Positions 35,673-43,979 of a DNA stretch of 64,000 bases are shown in pieces (within the stretch, counting starts at the first letter, position 1; each line of letters starts with the position of its first letter). The notes below the pieces were generated by a model. The model was not told the origin of the DNA, made no database searches, and saw only the letters and a program-made list of their open reading frames with translations. This DNA comes from an uncultured Robinsoniella sp. (lineage in GTDB: Bacteria > Bacillota > Clostridia > Lachnospirales > Lachnospiraceae): assembly GCA_900540475.1 (NCBI GenBank), contig UQGG01000006.1, positions 62,001 to 126,000 on the forward strand, read 5' to 3'. Made by a program: the position numbers and the translations under genes.

Positions 35673-36715
35673 AGAAAAATATTTTTGCAGTATGTGATTT
35701 GGAAGCAGCGTATGCTTATAATTTAATGGAATATATGAATATTAAGCAAAATACGCCATTTGAAGTGCAGGCATTTACCAATGTAAAAAGTCTTGGTATT
35801 TTTGCCAAAGAGCATGAAATTGAAATGCTTTTAATTTCTGCTCAGGCTATGTGCGAAGAAGTAAAAACTCTTAATATCGGACGGATTATGATCTTATCCG
35901 AAGGGGAATTGATACAGGAGTTAGCGGAATACCCGACTGTCTACAAATACCAGTCTTCTGATAATCTAATAGCAGAGGTTATGGGGTATTATGCCAACCA
36001 GAACGTAATGGTTAACCCGTTGGCGTTATTGAAAAAAGATGTGGAGATCATAGGGGTTTATTCACCCGTCAAGAGGACGCTTAAAACATCGTTTGCACTG
36101 ACACTGGGCCAGATACTGGCTAAAAAAAGAGCTGTATTATATTTGAATCTGGAGGATTATGCCGGGTTTGAAACCCTTATGGGAAAGGAATTTGCAGCAG
36201 ACATATCAGACCTTATGTATTTTGTGAGGCAGGGGAGCGGCAACCTGGTCTATAAACTGGACAGTATGGTGCAGAGCATTCAGAATCTGGACTACATACC
36301 GCCTGCTTTTTCCCCAATGGATCTCAGAAATGTGGAGCATGAGGAGTGGATGAAGCTCTTGGGAGATATTATTAACTTTAGCTCTTACGATACCATTATT
36401 TTGGATATCGGGGAACAGATTGATGAGGTCTTCCGTCTGCTCAAGCATTGCAGGAAAATTTATATGCCGGTAAGGGAGGACAGTGTTTCACTGGCTAAAC
36501 TGGATCATTATGAAAAAGTGCTGCGTATGTGGGACTGTGAAGATATTCTGGAACGAACAAGAAAACTGAAACTGCCTTTTCACAGCAGCTTCGGACCCAG
36601 GGATCACTATGTGGAACAGCTCATGTGGGGAGAACTGGGAGACTATGTAAGAAAGTTAATTAATGAGGAAGAGAATGATGAAAGAGGCCAGGGACCAGTT
36701 CCAAATCCTTCGTAA
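35669..36715 (+). CDS. TadZ/CpaE-like MinD-family protein
   Basis: A 348-residue protein starting with TTG at 35669 inside the TGA stop of tadV, with AGGAGG upstream. The N-terminus looks like a receiver-like domain and residues about 125-340 like a MinD/ParA fold. The deviant Walker A is degenerate (SPVKRTLKTSFALTLGQ lacks the GKGG core), while the TIILDIGE strand resembles Walker B. TadZ proteins position the pilus machine at the cell envelope. The degenerate P-loop suggests a structural more than ATPase role. It overlaps the start of the next gene. Confidence 0.78.
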   Translation: MKKNIFAVCDLEAAYAYNLMEYMNIKQNTPFEVQAFTNVKSLGIFAKEHEIEMLLISAQAMCEEVKTLNIGRIMILSEGELIQELAEYPTVYKYQSSDNLIAEVMGYYANQNVMVNPLALLKKDVEIIGVYSPVKRTLKTSFALTLGQILAKKRAVLYLNLEDYAGFETLMGKEFAADISDLMYFVRQGSGNLVYKLDSMVQSIQNLDYIPPAFSPMDLRNVEHEEWMKLLGDIINFSSYDTIILDIGEQIDEVFRLLKHCRKIYMPVREDSVSLAKLDHYEKVLRMWDCEDILERTRKLKLPFHSSFGPRDHYVEQLMWGELGDYVRKLINEEENDERGQGPVPNPS

Positions 36716-37907
36716 GCGTCTTCTTGAAAAGCTGGAGAATGCAGGAAGCCTTAGTGATGATGAAATTATTGAGAAGATTAATGAAATAATTATTGAAGCA
36801 GGCAGAGAATTTTATCTGAGCCTGAAAAGAAAGGAAGAGCTGCAGAAGGAGCTGTTTAATTCCATAAGAAAGCTGGACATCCTCCAGGAACTTATTGATG
36901 ATGATACGATTACGGAGGTTATGGTAAATGGTACCGAAGGTATCTTTATAGAAATAAATGGAAGGCTTATGAAATGGGATAAAAATTTTTGTACCCGGCA
37001 AAAGATTGAGGATCTGGTTCAGTCTATTGCGGCAAAAAGCAACCGCATTGTGAATGAAACCGTCCCAATTGCAGATGCCAGATTAGAAAATGGTGCCAGG
37101 GTAAACATCGTATTGCCTCCGGCAGCCATAAATGGTCCCATTATTACCATCCGGCAGTTTCCCTCACGTCCTATTCAAATAGAAGAATTAATTGAATGGA
37201 ATGCTGTCACGGAAGAGGCAGCTGAATTTCTAAGACAGCTGGTCATTGCCGGCTACAACATCTTTATCAGTGGGGGTACCGGATCCGGGAAGACCACATT
37301 TCTAAATGCACTGTCGAATTTTATACCCAAAGAGGAAAGAATTATAACCATTGAAGATAATGCGGAACTACAGCTGCAGGGAGTAAAGAATCTGGTGAGG
37401 CTGGAAGCGAGAAAGGGAAACACCCAGGGCGAGCATGAGATAACCATAAGGGATTTGATTAAATCCAGTTTGAGAATGAGGCCGGATCGAATTTTGGTTG
37501 GTGAGGTGCGTGGAGAAGAGGCACTGGACATGCTCCAGGCTCTCAATACCGGGCATGACGGCTCCCTCAGTACCGGGCATGGGAACAGCCCAAGGGACAT
37601 GCTGGCCAGATTAGAGACAATGGTTTTGCTGGGAGTATCGCTGCCGGTGTCTGCAATCCGAAGGCAGATTGCTTCCGGAATTGATATAATGGTTCACCTG
37701 GGAAGGCTGCGGGATAAAAGCAGAAAAGTATTAGAGATAATTGAAATAGTGGGTTACCGCTATGAGACAGAGGAAATTTTGACAAAGGTACTGTATGAAT
37801 TTGAAGAGGACGGAACAAACAGGGATCAGGTTATAGGAAAACTGGTGAAAAAAAGTACGTTAACGGATACCAGAAAATTGGTGCAGCGGGGAATTTCTAT
37901 CGAATAG
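36675..37907 (+). CDS. tadA: Tad secretion ATPase TadA/CpaF
   Basis: Start chosen at ATG 36675 with GAGGAAGAG upstream, inside the end of the TadZ gene; an ATG at 36663 is also in frame. The 410-residue hexameric motor ATPase shows Walker A GGTGSGKTT (near residue 200), the Asp box IITIEDNAELQL, Walker B region RPDRILVGEVRG, and His boxes (STGHGNSPRDML). It energises assembly and retraction of the Flp pilus at the inner face of the membrane. Its partners TadB and TadC follow. Confidence 0.93.
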   Translation: MMKEARDQFQILRKRLLEKLENAGSLSDDEIIEKINEIIIEAGREFYLSLKRKEELQKELFNSIRKLDILQELIDDDTITEVMVNGTEGIFIEINGRLMKWDKNFCTRQKIEDLVQSIAAKSNRIVNETVPIADARLENGARVNIVLPPAAINGPIITIRQFPSRPIQIEELIEWNAVTEEAAEFLRQLVIAGYNIFISGGTGSGKTTFLNALSNFIPKEERIITIEDNAELQLQGVKNLVRLEARKGNTQGEHEITIRDLIKSSLRMRPDRILVGEVRGEEALDMLQALNTGHDGSLSTGHGNSPRDMLARLETMVLLGVSLPVSAIRRQIASGIDIMVHLGRLRDKSRKVLEIIEIVGYRYETEEILTKVLYEFEEDGTNRDQVIGKLVKKSTLTDTRKLVQRGISIE

Positions 37908-38018
37908 AAGATTTAAGAGAATAGCGAAAGATACGAGAAAATATAAGTAAATTTAAAAATAGCAGACAGGAAAAAACATCCTGAGGCAGGTAAAAGGCAG
38001 TAGGAAAGGAGGGGGACA

Positions 38019-38756
38019 ATGGACTATAACAAATATAATTTTACAGGAAAGCAGTGGGTGTTGCAGATTCTGCTTTATGTTGTAATAGATGGGATTGTAA
38101 GCATACTATTTTATCGCTCCTTTCTTGCATTTATTTTATTTCTTCCTGGTTTTTTCTTTTTCTTGAAGCAAAGGAAAGCGGATTATATTGCGGCAGGAAA
38201 AAAAGAGCTCAGCCAACAGTTTTTGACGGGAATACAGGCGGTATCTGCTGCATTAGCTGCTGGTTACTCGGTTGAGAATGCTTTTGAGGAGGCGCTGGAG
38301 GATATAGAGCGGGTATTTGAGAAAGAAGATAAGATTATAAAAGAGTTTACCTATATCAGGAACCAGCTAAAGTTGAATAATACCCTGGAAAGCTTATTGC
38401 TGGATCTTGCTAAGCGGAGCAGAATTGAGGAAATTGAAAATTTTGCAGAGGTATTCAGCGCAGCCAAAAGATCAGGTGGAGACTTGATTGCCATTATACG
38501 CAATACCATTTTATGTATCAGTCAGAAAGAAGAGACGAAAATGGAAATTGAAACATGTCTGTCTGCCAAGCGTTTGGAACAGAAAATTATGAGTGGTGTT
38601 CCATTTCTGATATTAATCTATGTATGGGCAGCGTCTCCTGGCTTTTTAGATGTGATGTACTACAATCCGGCAGGAATCTGCATCATGAGTCTTTGTTTAG
38701 TGGTCTATGTGGCTGCCTATATGTGGGGAAATAAAATCGTGGATATTGAGGTGTAG
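38019..38756 (+). CDS. tadB: Tad membrane protein TadB (T2SF domain)
   Basis: A 245-residue type II secretion F-domain protein. Two N-terminal hydrophobic segments, a cytoplasmic four-helix F domain (LSQQFLTGIQAVSAALAAGYSVENAFEEALED) and two C-terminal membrane segments. It forms the inner-membrane platform for TadA together with TadC. GGAAAGGAGGGGG precedes the ATG. A 111-bp gap separates it from tadA with no visible terminator. Confidence 0.88.
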   Translation: MDYNKYNFTGKQWVLQILLYVVIDGIVSILFYRSFLAFILFLPGFFFFLKQRKADYIAAGKKELSQQFLTGIQAVSAALAAGYSVENAFEEALEDIERVFEKEDKIIKEFTYIRNQLKLNNTLESLLLDLAKRSRIEEIENFAEVFSAAKRSGGDLIAIIRNTILCISQKEETKMEIETCLSAKRLEQKIMSGVPFLILIYVWAASPGFLDVMYYNPAGICIMSLCLVVYVAAYMWGNKIVDIEV

Positions 38757-38759
38757 CTT

Positions 38760-40202
38760 ATGGTGTTATGTTGGGGAATGTTAGCTGTATTTGGCGTTTT
38801 ATTCGCAGCGGCATCTGCCGTTAAAATTCCGGAAGACTTGGATGTTAAGAAACTTATGATACCTTTTTATAAAATAAGTATTTTTATATTGGGATTATTT
38901 CCAAAGAGGGGGCGCTTGCTGGTTAAAAAAAGAGTAGAAAAGGATCTGGAGGCGGTCTGCGGTGGAAAAAACGCGGATGTTCAGAATTACTATATAGAAA
39001 AACTGGCACTGGGGATATGTATTGTGTTTATCGGAACAGGGTGTTCCCTGGGAGCACAGGTTCTGATGAGCGCGGAACAATCTTTAAAGGATGGAAAGAT
39101 ACTGGAGCGTCCCGGCTATGGGGAAGAGAATCTGGAAACAAGTCTTCGTGCGAAAATTGAGGGGTTAGAGGATACTTCGGATGTTTCATTTGATCTGGGG
39201 GCACAGCAGTACAGGCCAGAACAAAAACAGGAATTTATAACTAAGGCTATTGCCCGGATGGAAACAATAATACTGGGGGAAAATGAATCTCTGGATGAAG
39301 TACGGACACGATTGAATTTTCCACAGACCGTTCTTGATGAAAAAGTCCGTGCGGATTGGGAACTGGACCCATTAGAAGTAGTAGATGAAGACGGATTTAT
39401 TATAGGGGATATCCCGGAAGAAGGTATTCTGGTAAAGCTGACGGCAAATCTTGAGTGTTATGGTGAAAAGGGTGAATTTTGTACTTATGCCAGGGTGATG
39501 CCGCCTGTCTATACAAAAGAAGAAGAATTACATGTTCAGTTACAAAAAGAAATTCAACAGGCTAATGAAGAAGGAGCAGAAGAGGGTGAGATAGAGCTTC
39601 CCGAGCATGTAGACGGAAAGAAAGTTGAATGGTCTGAAAATCCATCGGAAATAGCCGGGTTTCTCTGTATGGCAGCTATTGTAGCAGGAATCTGCATTTA
39701 TATAGGAAAGGATACAGAATTACATAAACTTGCTGAAGAACGAAGCAGACAGATGGCAATGGATTATCCGGATGTATTATTTAAACTATCCATGCTGCTG
39801 GGAGCAGGATTAACATTAAAAGCAGCATTTTCAAAAGTTGCCACGGAATATGAAAAAAATAAGGATTCCAGGCATAAGCGGTATGCCTATGAAGAAATGG
39901 CAGCTGCCTGCCGCAAAATGGAAATGGGAATGTCGGAGACCGCAGCTTATGAAGACTTTGGCAATCGATGTCAGGAGATCAGATATGTAAAACTGGGGTC
40001 ACTGCTTGCACAGAATCTGAGAAAAGGCTCCAATGGACTTATGGAAATACTGCAGAACGAAGCACTGGCTTCAATGGAGGAGAGAAAACAAATGGCGAAG
40101 CGGCTTGGGGAAGCTGCGGGGACGAAAATGCTTCTTCCAATGGGTATGATGCTGGTAATTGTTTTAGTTATCTTAATGGTACCTGCAGTGATGTCTTTTT
40201 AG
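38760..40202 (+). CDS. tadC: Tad membrane protein TadC with large ectodomain insertion
   Basis: A 480-residue protein; TadC of proteobacteria is nearer 300. Membrane segments occur at the N-terminus, near residue 85, near 305 and at the C-terminus. The C-terminal T2SF domain (YPDVLFKLSMLLGAGLTLKAAFSKVA) is intact. Between the second and third segments lies an insertion of about 190 polar residues, rich in Glu, probably outside the membrane. Such an insertion fits a Gram-positive platform that must reach into the thick wall; this is inference. Gap to tadB is 3 bp. Confidence 0.82.
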   Translation: MVLCWGMLAVFGVLFAAASAVKIPEDLDVKKLMIPFYKISIFILGLFPKRGRLLVKKRVEKDLEAVCGGKNADVQNYYIEKLALGICIVFIGTGCSLGAQVLMSAEQSLKDGKILERPGYGEENLETSLRAKIEGLEDTSDVSFDLGAQQYRPEQKQEFITKAIARMETIILGENESLDEVRTRLNFPQTVLDEKVRADWELDPLEVVDEDGFIIGDIPEEGILVKLTANLECYGEKGEFCTYARVMPPVYTKEEELHVQLQKEIQQANEEGAEEGEIELPEHVDGKKVEWSENPSEIAGFLCMAAIVAGICIYIGKDTELHKLAEERSRQMAMDYPDVLFKLSMLLGAGLTLKAAFSKVATEYEKNKDSRHKRYAYEEMAAACRKMEMGMSETAAYEDFGNRCQEIRYVKLGSLLAQNLRKGSNGLMEILQNEALASMEERKQMAKRLGEAAGTKMLLPMGMMLVIVLVILMVPAVMSF

Positions 40203-40271
40203 ATTCCATTTGAACGCGCTCAAGAGCCTCAATTTTAAAACACGCTCTGGCCGGGAAAGGAGGTGAGCAGT

Positions 40272-40439
40272 ATGAATCATGTCAGAGATTTTATCCGGGA
40301 AGAAGATGGCATTGGGGTAGTTGAGATTATTCTTATTCTGGTGGTCTTAATCGGTCTCGTCATTATCTTTAAAAAGCAACTAACCAGTCTGGTTAAAAGC
40401 ATTTTCAGCAAGATAACAAGCCAAAGCAATGGAATCTAA
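40272..40439 (+). CDS. flp: Flp-type type IVb pilin (55 residues)
   Basis: A short gene with AAAGGAGGTGAG before ATG. The product is a prepilin: charged leader MNHVRDFIREEDG, then the cleavage site G/IGVVE with the required Glu at mature position 5, then about 18 hydrophobic residues (IILILVVLIGLVII) and a short polar tail. This is the main structural subunit expected for the Tad machine encoded around it. It belongs to the Flp1-like clostridial class. Confidence 0.9.
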   Translation: MNHVRDFIREEDGIGVVEIILILVVLIGLVIIFKKQLTSLVKSIFSKITSQSNGI

Positions 40440-40513
40440 AGTGTGAGTACCGAACAAAAGAAAAAGAATGTTTGGAAGAATGTTCGGATAACGAAATGAA
40501 AGGGGAGTATAAA

Positions 40514-42064
40514 ATGGGGTGTTACAGACCAAAGGGAGCAATCACGGTATTCTTAAGTCTGGTAAGTGTATTGTTTTTATCCCTGATTTGTACACTGGCT
40601 GAATCGGCAAGGACACAGGGAGCCAGGGTGAAAGCGGAAGCTGTCTTGAATATGGGCTTATTTTCAGTATTTGGAGAATATGAAAAAAAGCTTTTGAAAC
40701 AATACGATGTATTATTTTTGGATGGGGCTTATGGAAGCGGTGCCTATCATACAGATAAGGTCAGGCTTCGAATGGAGGATTTCATGTCTTATAATATCAA
40801 TCCCGGTAAAGGGTTTTCAGGCAGTACCTTTGATCCGCTGAAATTACAGCTAGAGGAAAGCGATATAAAAGGCATTGTGCTGGCGACAGATGAGAAAGGG
40901 GAACCGTTTTACCAGCAGGCAGTTACCTTTATGAAAGATAATCTGGGTACCGAAATCCTGAACAAATTAAAAACAGATTCAGATAAAGCCAAAGAGCAGG
41001 AGGAGGCTCAAAAGCTATATGAAAAAAGTGATGAAAATAACGTAAAGCATCTGGAAGACCTTAAGAAACAGGAAGAGGAAAGAATCGAGCAGGAAAAGCA
41101 GGAAGCAGAAAACAATAGCAGCGATGCGCAGACAGATGCAGAAATGCCTGGAACACCGGAAGAAGTGCCTGCACCGGTTGAGAATCCACTGGAAATTATT
41201 AAAAAAGTAAAGGAAATGGGAATCTTAGCATTAGTTCTCAAGGACCCGGATTCGTTATCTCAAAAAGCAGTTGACCTGTCATCCGTACCTTCGGGGCGCA
41301 GCCTTGAGAAGGGAAATCTTCCTATTATAAAGGAGCAGAGAGGTCTGAGTGGGGATGTCCTGTTTCAGGAATATCTGTTAGAGCATTTCTCTTACATGAC
41401 AGACCAAAAGAAGGAAGGAGCACTGGATTATCAGTTAGAGTATATATTGTGCGGTAAAGGGAGCGATCAGGAGAACTTAAAGGGCATTGTGAACCGGCTG
41501 CTCTTGCTGCGAGAAGGGAGCAATTTTCTATATGCGTTATCAAATCAGGAAATGCAGGCACAGGCAGGTGCTTTGGCAGCCGCTATTGTGGGCGTATTTG
41601 CAGTACCAGGACTTGTGACAGTTACAAAAATGGCATTATTGCTGGCATGGGCATATGGAGAAAGCCTATTGGATGTGCGCACTTTACTGTCAGGCGGGAA
41701 GGTAGCATTAGAGAAAACGGCAGATACCTGGAAACTTTCCCTGGAAAACCTGGGGAGAATAACAGAACTTCTGCAGGAAGATGGTAATTCGGACCAAAAA
41801 GGGTTGACTTATCCGGAGTATTTAAGAATGCTGCTTTTTACCGGAAAAAAGGCGCAGTATCCTATGCGGGGGCTTGATCTGATAGAAGCTAACTTAAGAA
41901 TGGAAGACAGTACAAAAAACTTTCGGGCAGATGCCTGTATAGATCAGATAAAGGTAAATACGAGATGGACAATTCCCCCTCTGTTTATGAAAGTATCCGG
42001 GGCATTTATGGGAGTCGGTGGAGAAACCGGGAAGTATGAGGCGGAGGGGAGTTTTTCTTATTAG
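40514..42064 (+). CDS. DUF5702 family Tad-associated protein
   Basis: Start at ATG 40514 after AAAGGGGAG; the frame also extends to 40472. The 516-residue protein begins with a pilin-like hydrophobic helix (GAITVFLSLVSVLFLSLICT) and continues as a large extracytoplasmic domain containing a Lys/Glu coiled-coil stretch (about 165-205). A second hydrophobic segment appears in the C-terminal half (GALAAAIVGVFAVPGLVTV). DUF5702 proteins occur in clostridial Tad loci; the role may be a minor pilin, tip or scaffold component. No enzymatic motif is recognised. Confidence 0.78.
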   Translation: MGCYRPKGAITVFLSLVSVLFLSLICTLAESARTQGARVKAEAVLNMGLFSVFGEYEKKLLKQYDVLFLDGAYGSGAYHTDKVRLRMEDFMSYNINPGKGFSGSTFDPLKLQLEESDIKGIVLATDEKGEPFYQQAVTFMKDNLGTEILNKLKTDSDKAKEQEEAQKLYEKSDENNVKHLEDLKKQEEERIEQEKQEAENNSSDAQTDAEMPGTPEEVPAPVENPLEIIKKVKEMGILALVLKDPDSLSQKAVDLSSVPSGRSLEKGNLPIIKEQRGLSGDVLFQEYLLEHFSYMTDQKKEGALDYQLEYILCGKGSDQENLKGIVNRLLLLREGSNFLYALSNQEMQAQAGALAAAIVGVFAVPGLVTVTKMALLLAWAYGESLLDVRTLLSGGKVALEKTADTWKLSLENLGRITELLQEDGNSDQKGLTYPEYLRMLLFTGKKAQYPMRGLDLIEANLRMEDSTKNFRADACIDQIKVNTRWTIPPLFMKVSGAFMGVGGETGKYEAEGSFSY

Positions 42065-42108
42065 TAAAATCAAAATATATAAGACAGATGAAAGTGAGGT
42101 GGATAAGG

Positions 42109-43029
42109 ATGTTCTTCCGCTGTAAGAAACCCAACAGTAACAAATATAAGAATGAAAAAAGAAACAATAATAATGATCAAAATAAAATAAGAAAGGTAAA
42201 AAACTCTCTCCCGGCAATGATTCATAAAACAATCAATGACAACGGAAGAATGTCCTTATCTGCCTTGCGTAAGGCGAGCCTCACTATAGAAGCGGCGATG
42301 TCTCTGCCATTGTTTTTATTTGCCATGATATCTGTTCTATACTTTATTCAGACCGTAGATATATCAGTACGCCTGACCGGAGCAATATGTGAAACCAGCA
42401 ATGAAATGGCAGTATATGCATATGTAAAAGAAGCCGGAAAACTACAGGGTGGGGGAATTTCAGATATCATTACCGGCGGACTATCTGCTGCTTATGCAAA
42501 AAACAAAGTAAAAACCAGAGGGCGGCTGGAAGAAAACCGGGGCAGCCTCAGCCTGCTCAGGTCCTCATTTTTAAAAGAAGGCCAGATGATAGATTTGGCA
42601 GGTACATATCAGGTTAAGTATCCAGTAACCCTATTGCCCATAAAACAGATGAGGATAGCTGTACGGGGAAGAGTAAGAGCGTGGACCGGCAGGGACGGCA
42701 TCAATGGTGACGGCAGTGCGGAAGGTGAAGGGGCACTGGTTCTGGTAACAGTGAACGGACAGGTTTATCACAAAGATCCGGAATGTACCCATATAAAGTT
42801 ATCGATTAAACCAGTAGATAAAGACTCAGTAGAACATCTCAGAAATGAATCCGGAGGTAAATACTATCCCTGCGGACAGTGCAGAGGTGGAAGTAATACA
42901 GTATATATAACGGACACCGGAGATAAATATCATTCTTCCCTGGGATGCAGTGGATTAAAGAGAGGTATTTTACTGGTTCCCATGTCAGAGGTTACGGATT
43001 GGCAGCCCTGCTCCAGGTGTGGGCAGTAA
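42109..43029 (+). CDS. TadE-like minor pseudopilin with duplicated Cys module
   Basis: Start preferred at ATG 42109 (GAGGTGG upstream); 42088 is the alternative. The 306-residue protein has a basic Asn-rich N-terminus and a pseudopilin helix with T-IEAAMSLPLFLF, the conserved Glu of TadE proteins. The last 90 residues carry two copies of a motif VYH..p.C or KYH..lGC followed by PCGQC or PCSRCG. Each copy has His and Cys residues spaced like a small metal site, once ending in CGQC and once in CSRCG. This C-terminal double module on a pseudopilin is unusual to me; zinc binding is inferred. Confidence 0.72.
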   Translation: MFFRCKKPNSNKYKNEKRNNNNDQNKIRKVKNSLPAMIHKTINDNGRMSLSALRKASLTIEAAMSLPLFLFAMISVLYFIQTVDISVRLTGAICETSNEMAVYAYVKEAGKLQGGGISDIITGGLSAAYAKNKVKTRGRLEENRGSLSLLRSSFLKEGQMIDLAGTYQVKYPVTLLPIKQMRIAVRGRVRAWTGRDGINGDGSAEGEGALVLVTVNGQVYHKDPECTHIKLSIKPVDKDSVEHLRNESGGKYYPCGQCRGGSNTVYITDTGDKYHSSLGCSGLKRGILLVPMSEVTDWQPCSRCGQ

Positions 43030-43081
43030 GGATTGGCTGCGTGTATAGGCAGGGAAATGAATGTTTAAAGAAAGGTATGCT

Positions 43082-43513
43082 ATGAATAAGGCAGGTTTAT
43101 TAGTGTTTTTGATCATCAGTGCGGGCATTGATATCAAACGAAAAGAAGTATCAATGGTATTAACCGGAACTTTTGCGGCGGCGGCTGTCTTCTGGAACCT
43201 TACCCATGAGGAATTACCGATGATGATCTGGATTTGTGGAATCATACCAGGATTATTACTCCTAGCTGCCGGTTGGGCTACCAGGGGGGCTGTTGGAAGC
43301 GGGGATGGTTTTGTAATTGGAGTCTGTGGTTTATTTTTAGGGGTATGGGGAAATATGGAACTGCTGTTGATTGCACTTTTTCTGGCAGCCCTGTACAGCA
43401 TGGTGTTAATAGTATTTAAGAGGGTAAAGCGGAATCATACCATTGCGTTTATACCGTGTGTTTTGCTAAGCTATATAATTATGTTGGCGGTTGCCGGAGT
43501 TGAGGTGCGTTAA
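43082..43513 (+). CDS. Second A24-type prepilin peptidase
   Basis: Start taken at ATG 43082 (GAAAGG upstream); ATG 43061 is possible. A 143-residue membrane protein with four to five hydrophobic segments. It keeps both catalytic Asp motifs: ISAGIDIKRKEV near residue 15 and GSGDGFVIG near 80. Two prepilin peptidases in one Tad locus suggest that pilin and pseudopilins are processed by different enzymes. Its stop is one base before the GTG start of the next gene. Confidence 0.8.
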   Translation: MNKAGLLVFLIISAGIDIKRKEVSMVLTGTFAAAAVFWNLTHEELPMMIWICGIIPGLLLLAAGWATRGAVGSGDGFVIGVCGLFLGVWGNMELLLIALFLAALYSMVLIVFKRVKRNHTIAFIPCVLLSYIIMLAVAGVEVR

Positions 43514-43514
43514 G

Positions 43515-43979
43515 GTGTGGAAGAAGAGAAAAAAAGGAAGTTATACAGTGGAAGCTGCTATGCTGATGAGTATCTTAATACCTGTTTTTATTGGCATAAT
43601 TTATCTGGGATTTTATCTTCATGACAAAGCGCTGCTGGAAGGTGCTGCTTTGGAAACTGTACTCTATGCGGGGCTTCATAATACGGATGATAAGAATGAC
43701 AAGGGGGTAGAATTACGGGCAGGGGAGCTGGTAAAAGACAGGTTGCTGGGTACCAGAAAGATAAAAAGTTCTGTTTCTAAAGGGAAAGGCAGTGTAACGG
43801 TAGAATATAGCGGAAGGTTTCCTGTCCCGGGACTTGTGGTCTCTTATTTTACGGGTAAGGAACTTAGAATAAACGTTAAAAAAGAATATTCATTAAAGCG
43901 ACCGGGTGACACCATACGCAAAGTAAAAGGTTTGCAGAGGCTGTTGGAGAAGGGGAAAATTAATGCAGGTGAGTTATAA
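43515..43979 (+). CDS. TadE/TadF-like pseudopilin
   Basis: Start chosen at GTG 43515, eight bases after GAGGTG; the frame can be read from 43491 but would overlap the peptidase gene. The 154-residue product has a basic N-terminus and KKGSYTVEAAMLMSILIPVFIGIIY, a pseudopilin helix with Glu at the expected position, followed by a small beta-rich extracytoplasmic domain. It is a probable minor component or initiation factor of the pilus. It overlaps the FHA gene by 17 bases. Confidence 0.8.
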   Translation: MWKKRKKGSYTVEAAMLMSILIPVFIGIIYLGFYLHDKALLEGAALETVLYAGLHNTDDKNDKGVELRAGELVKDRLLGTRKIKSSVSKGKGSVTVEYSGRFPVPGLVVSYFTGKELRINVKKEYSLKRPGDTIRKVKGLQRLLEKGKINAGEL

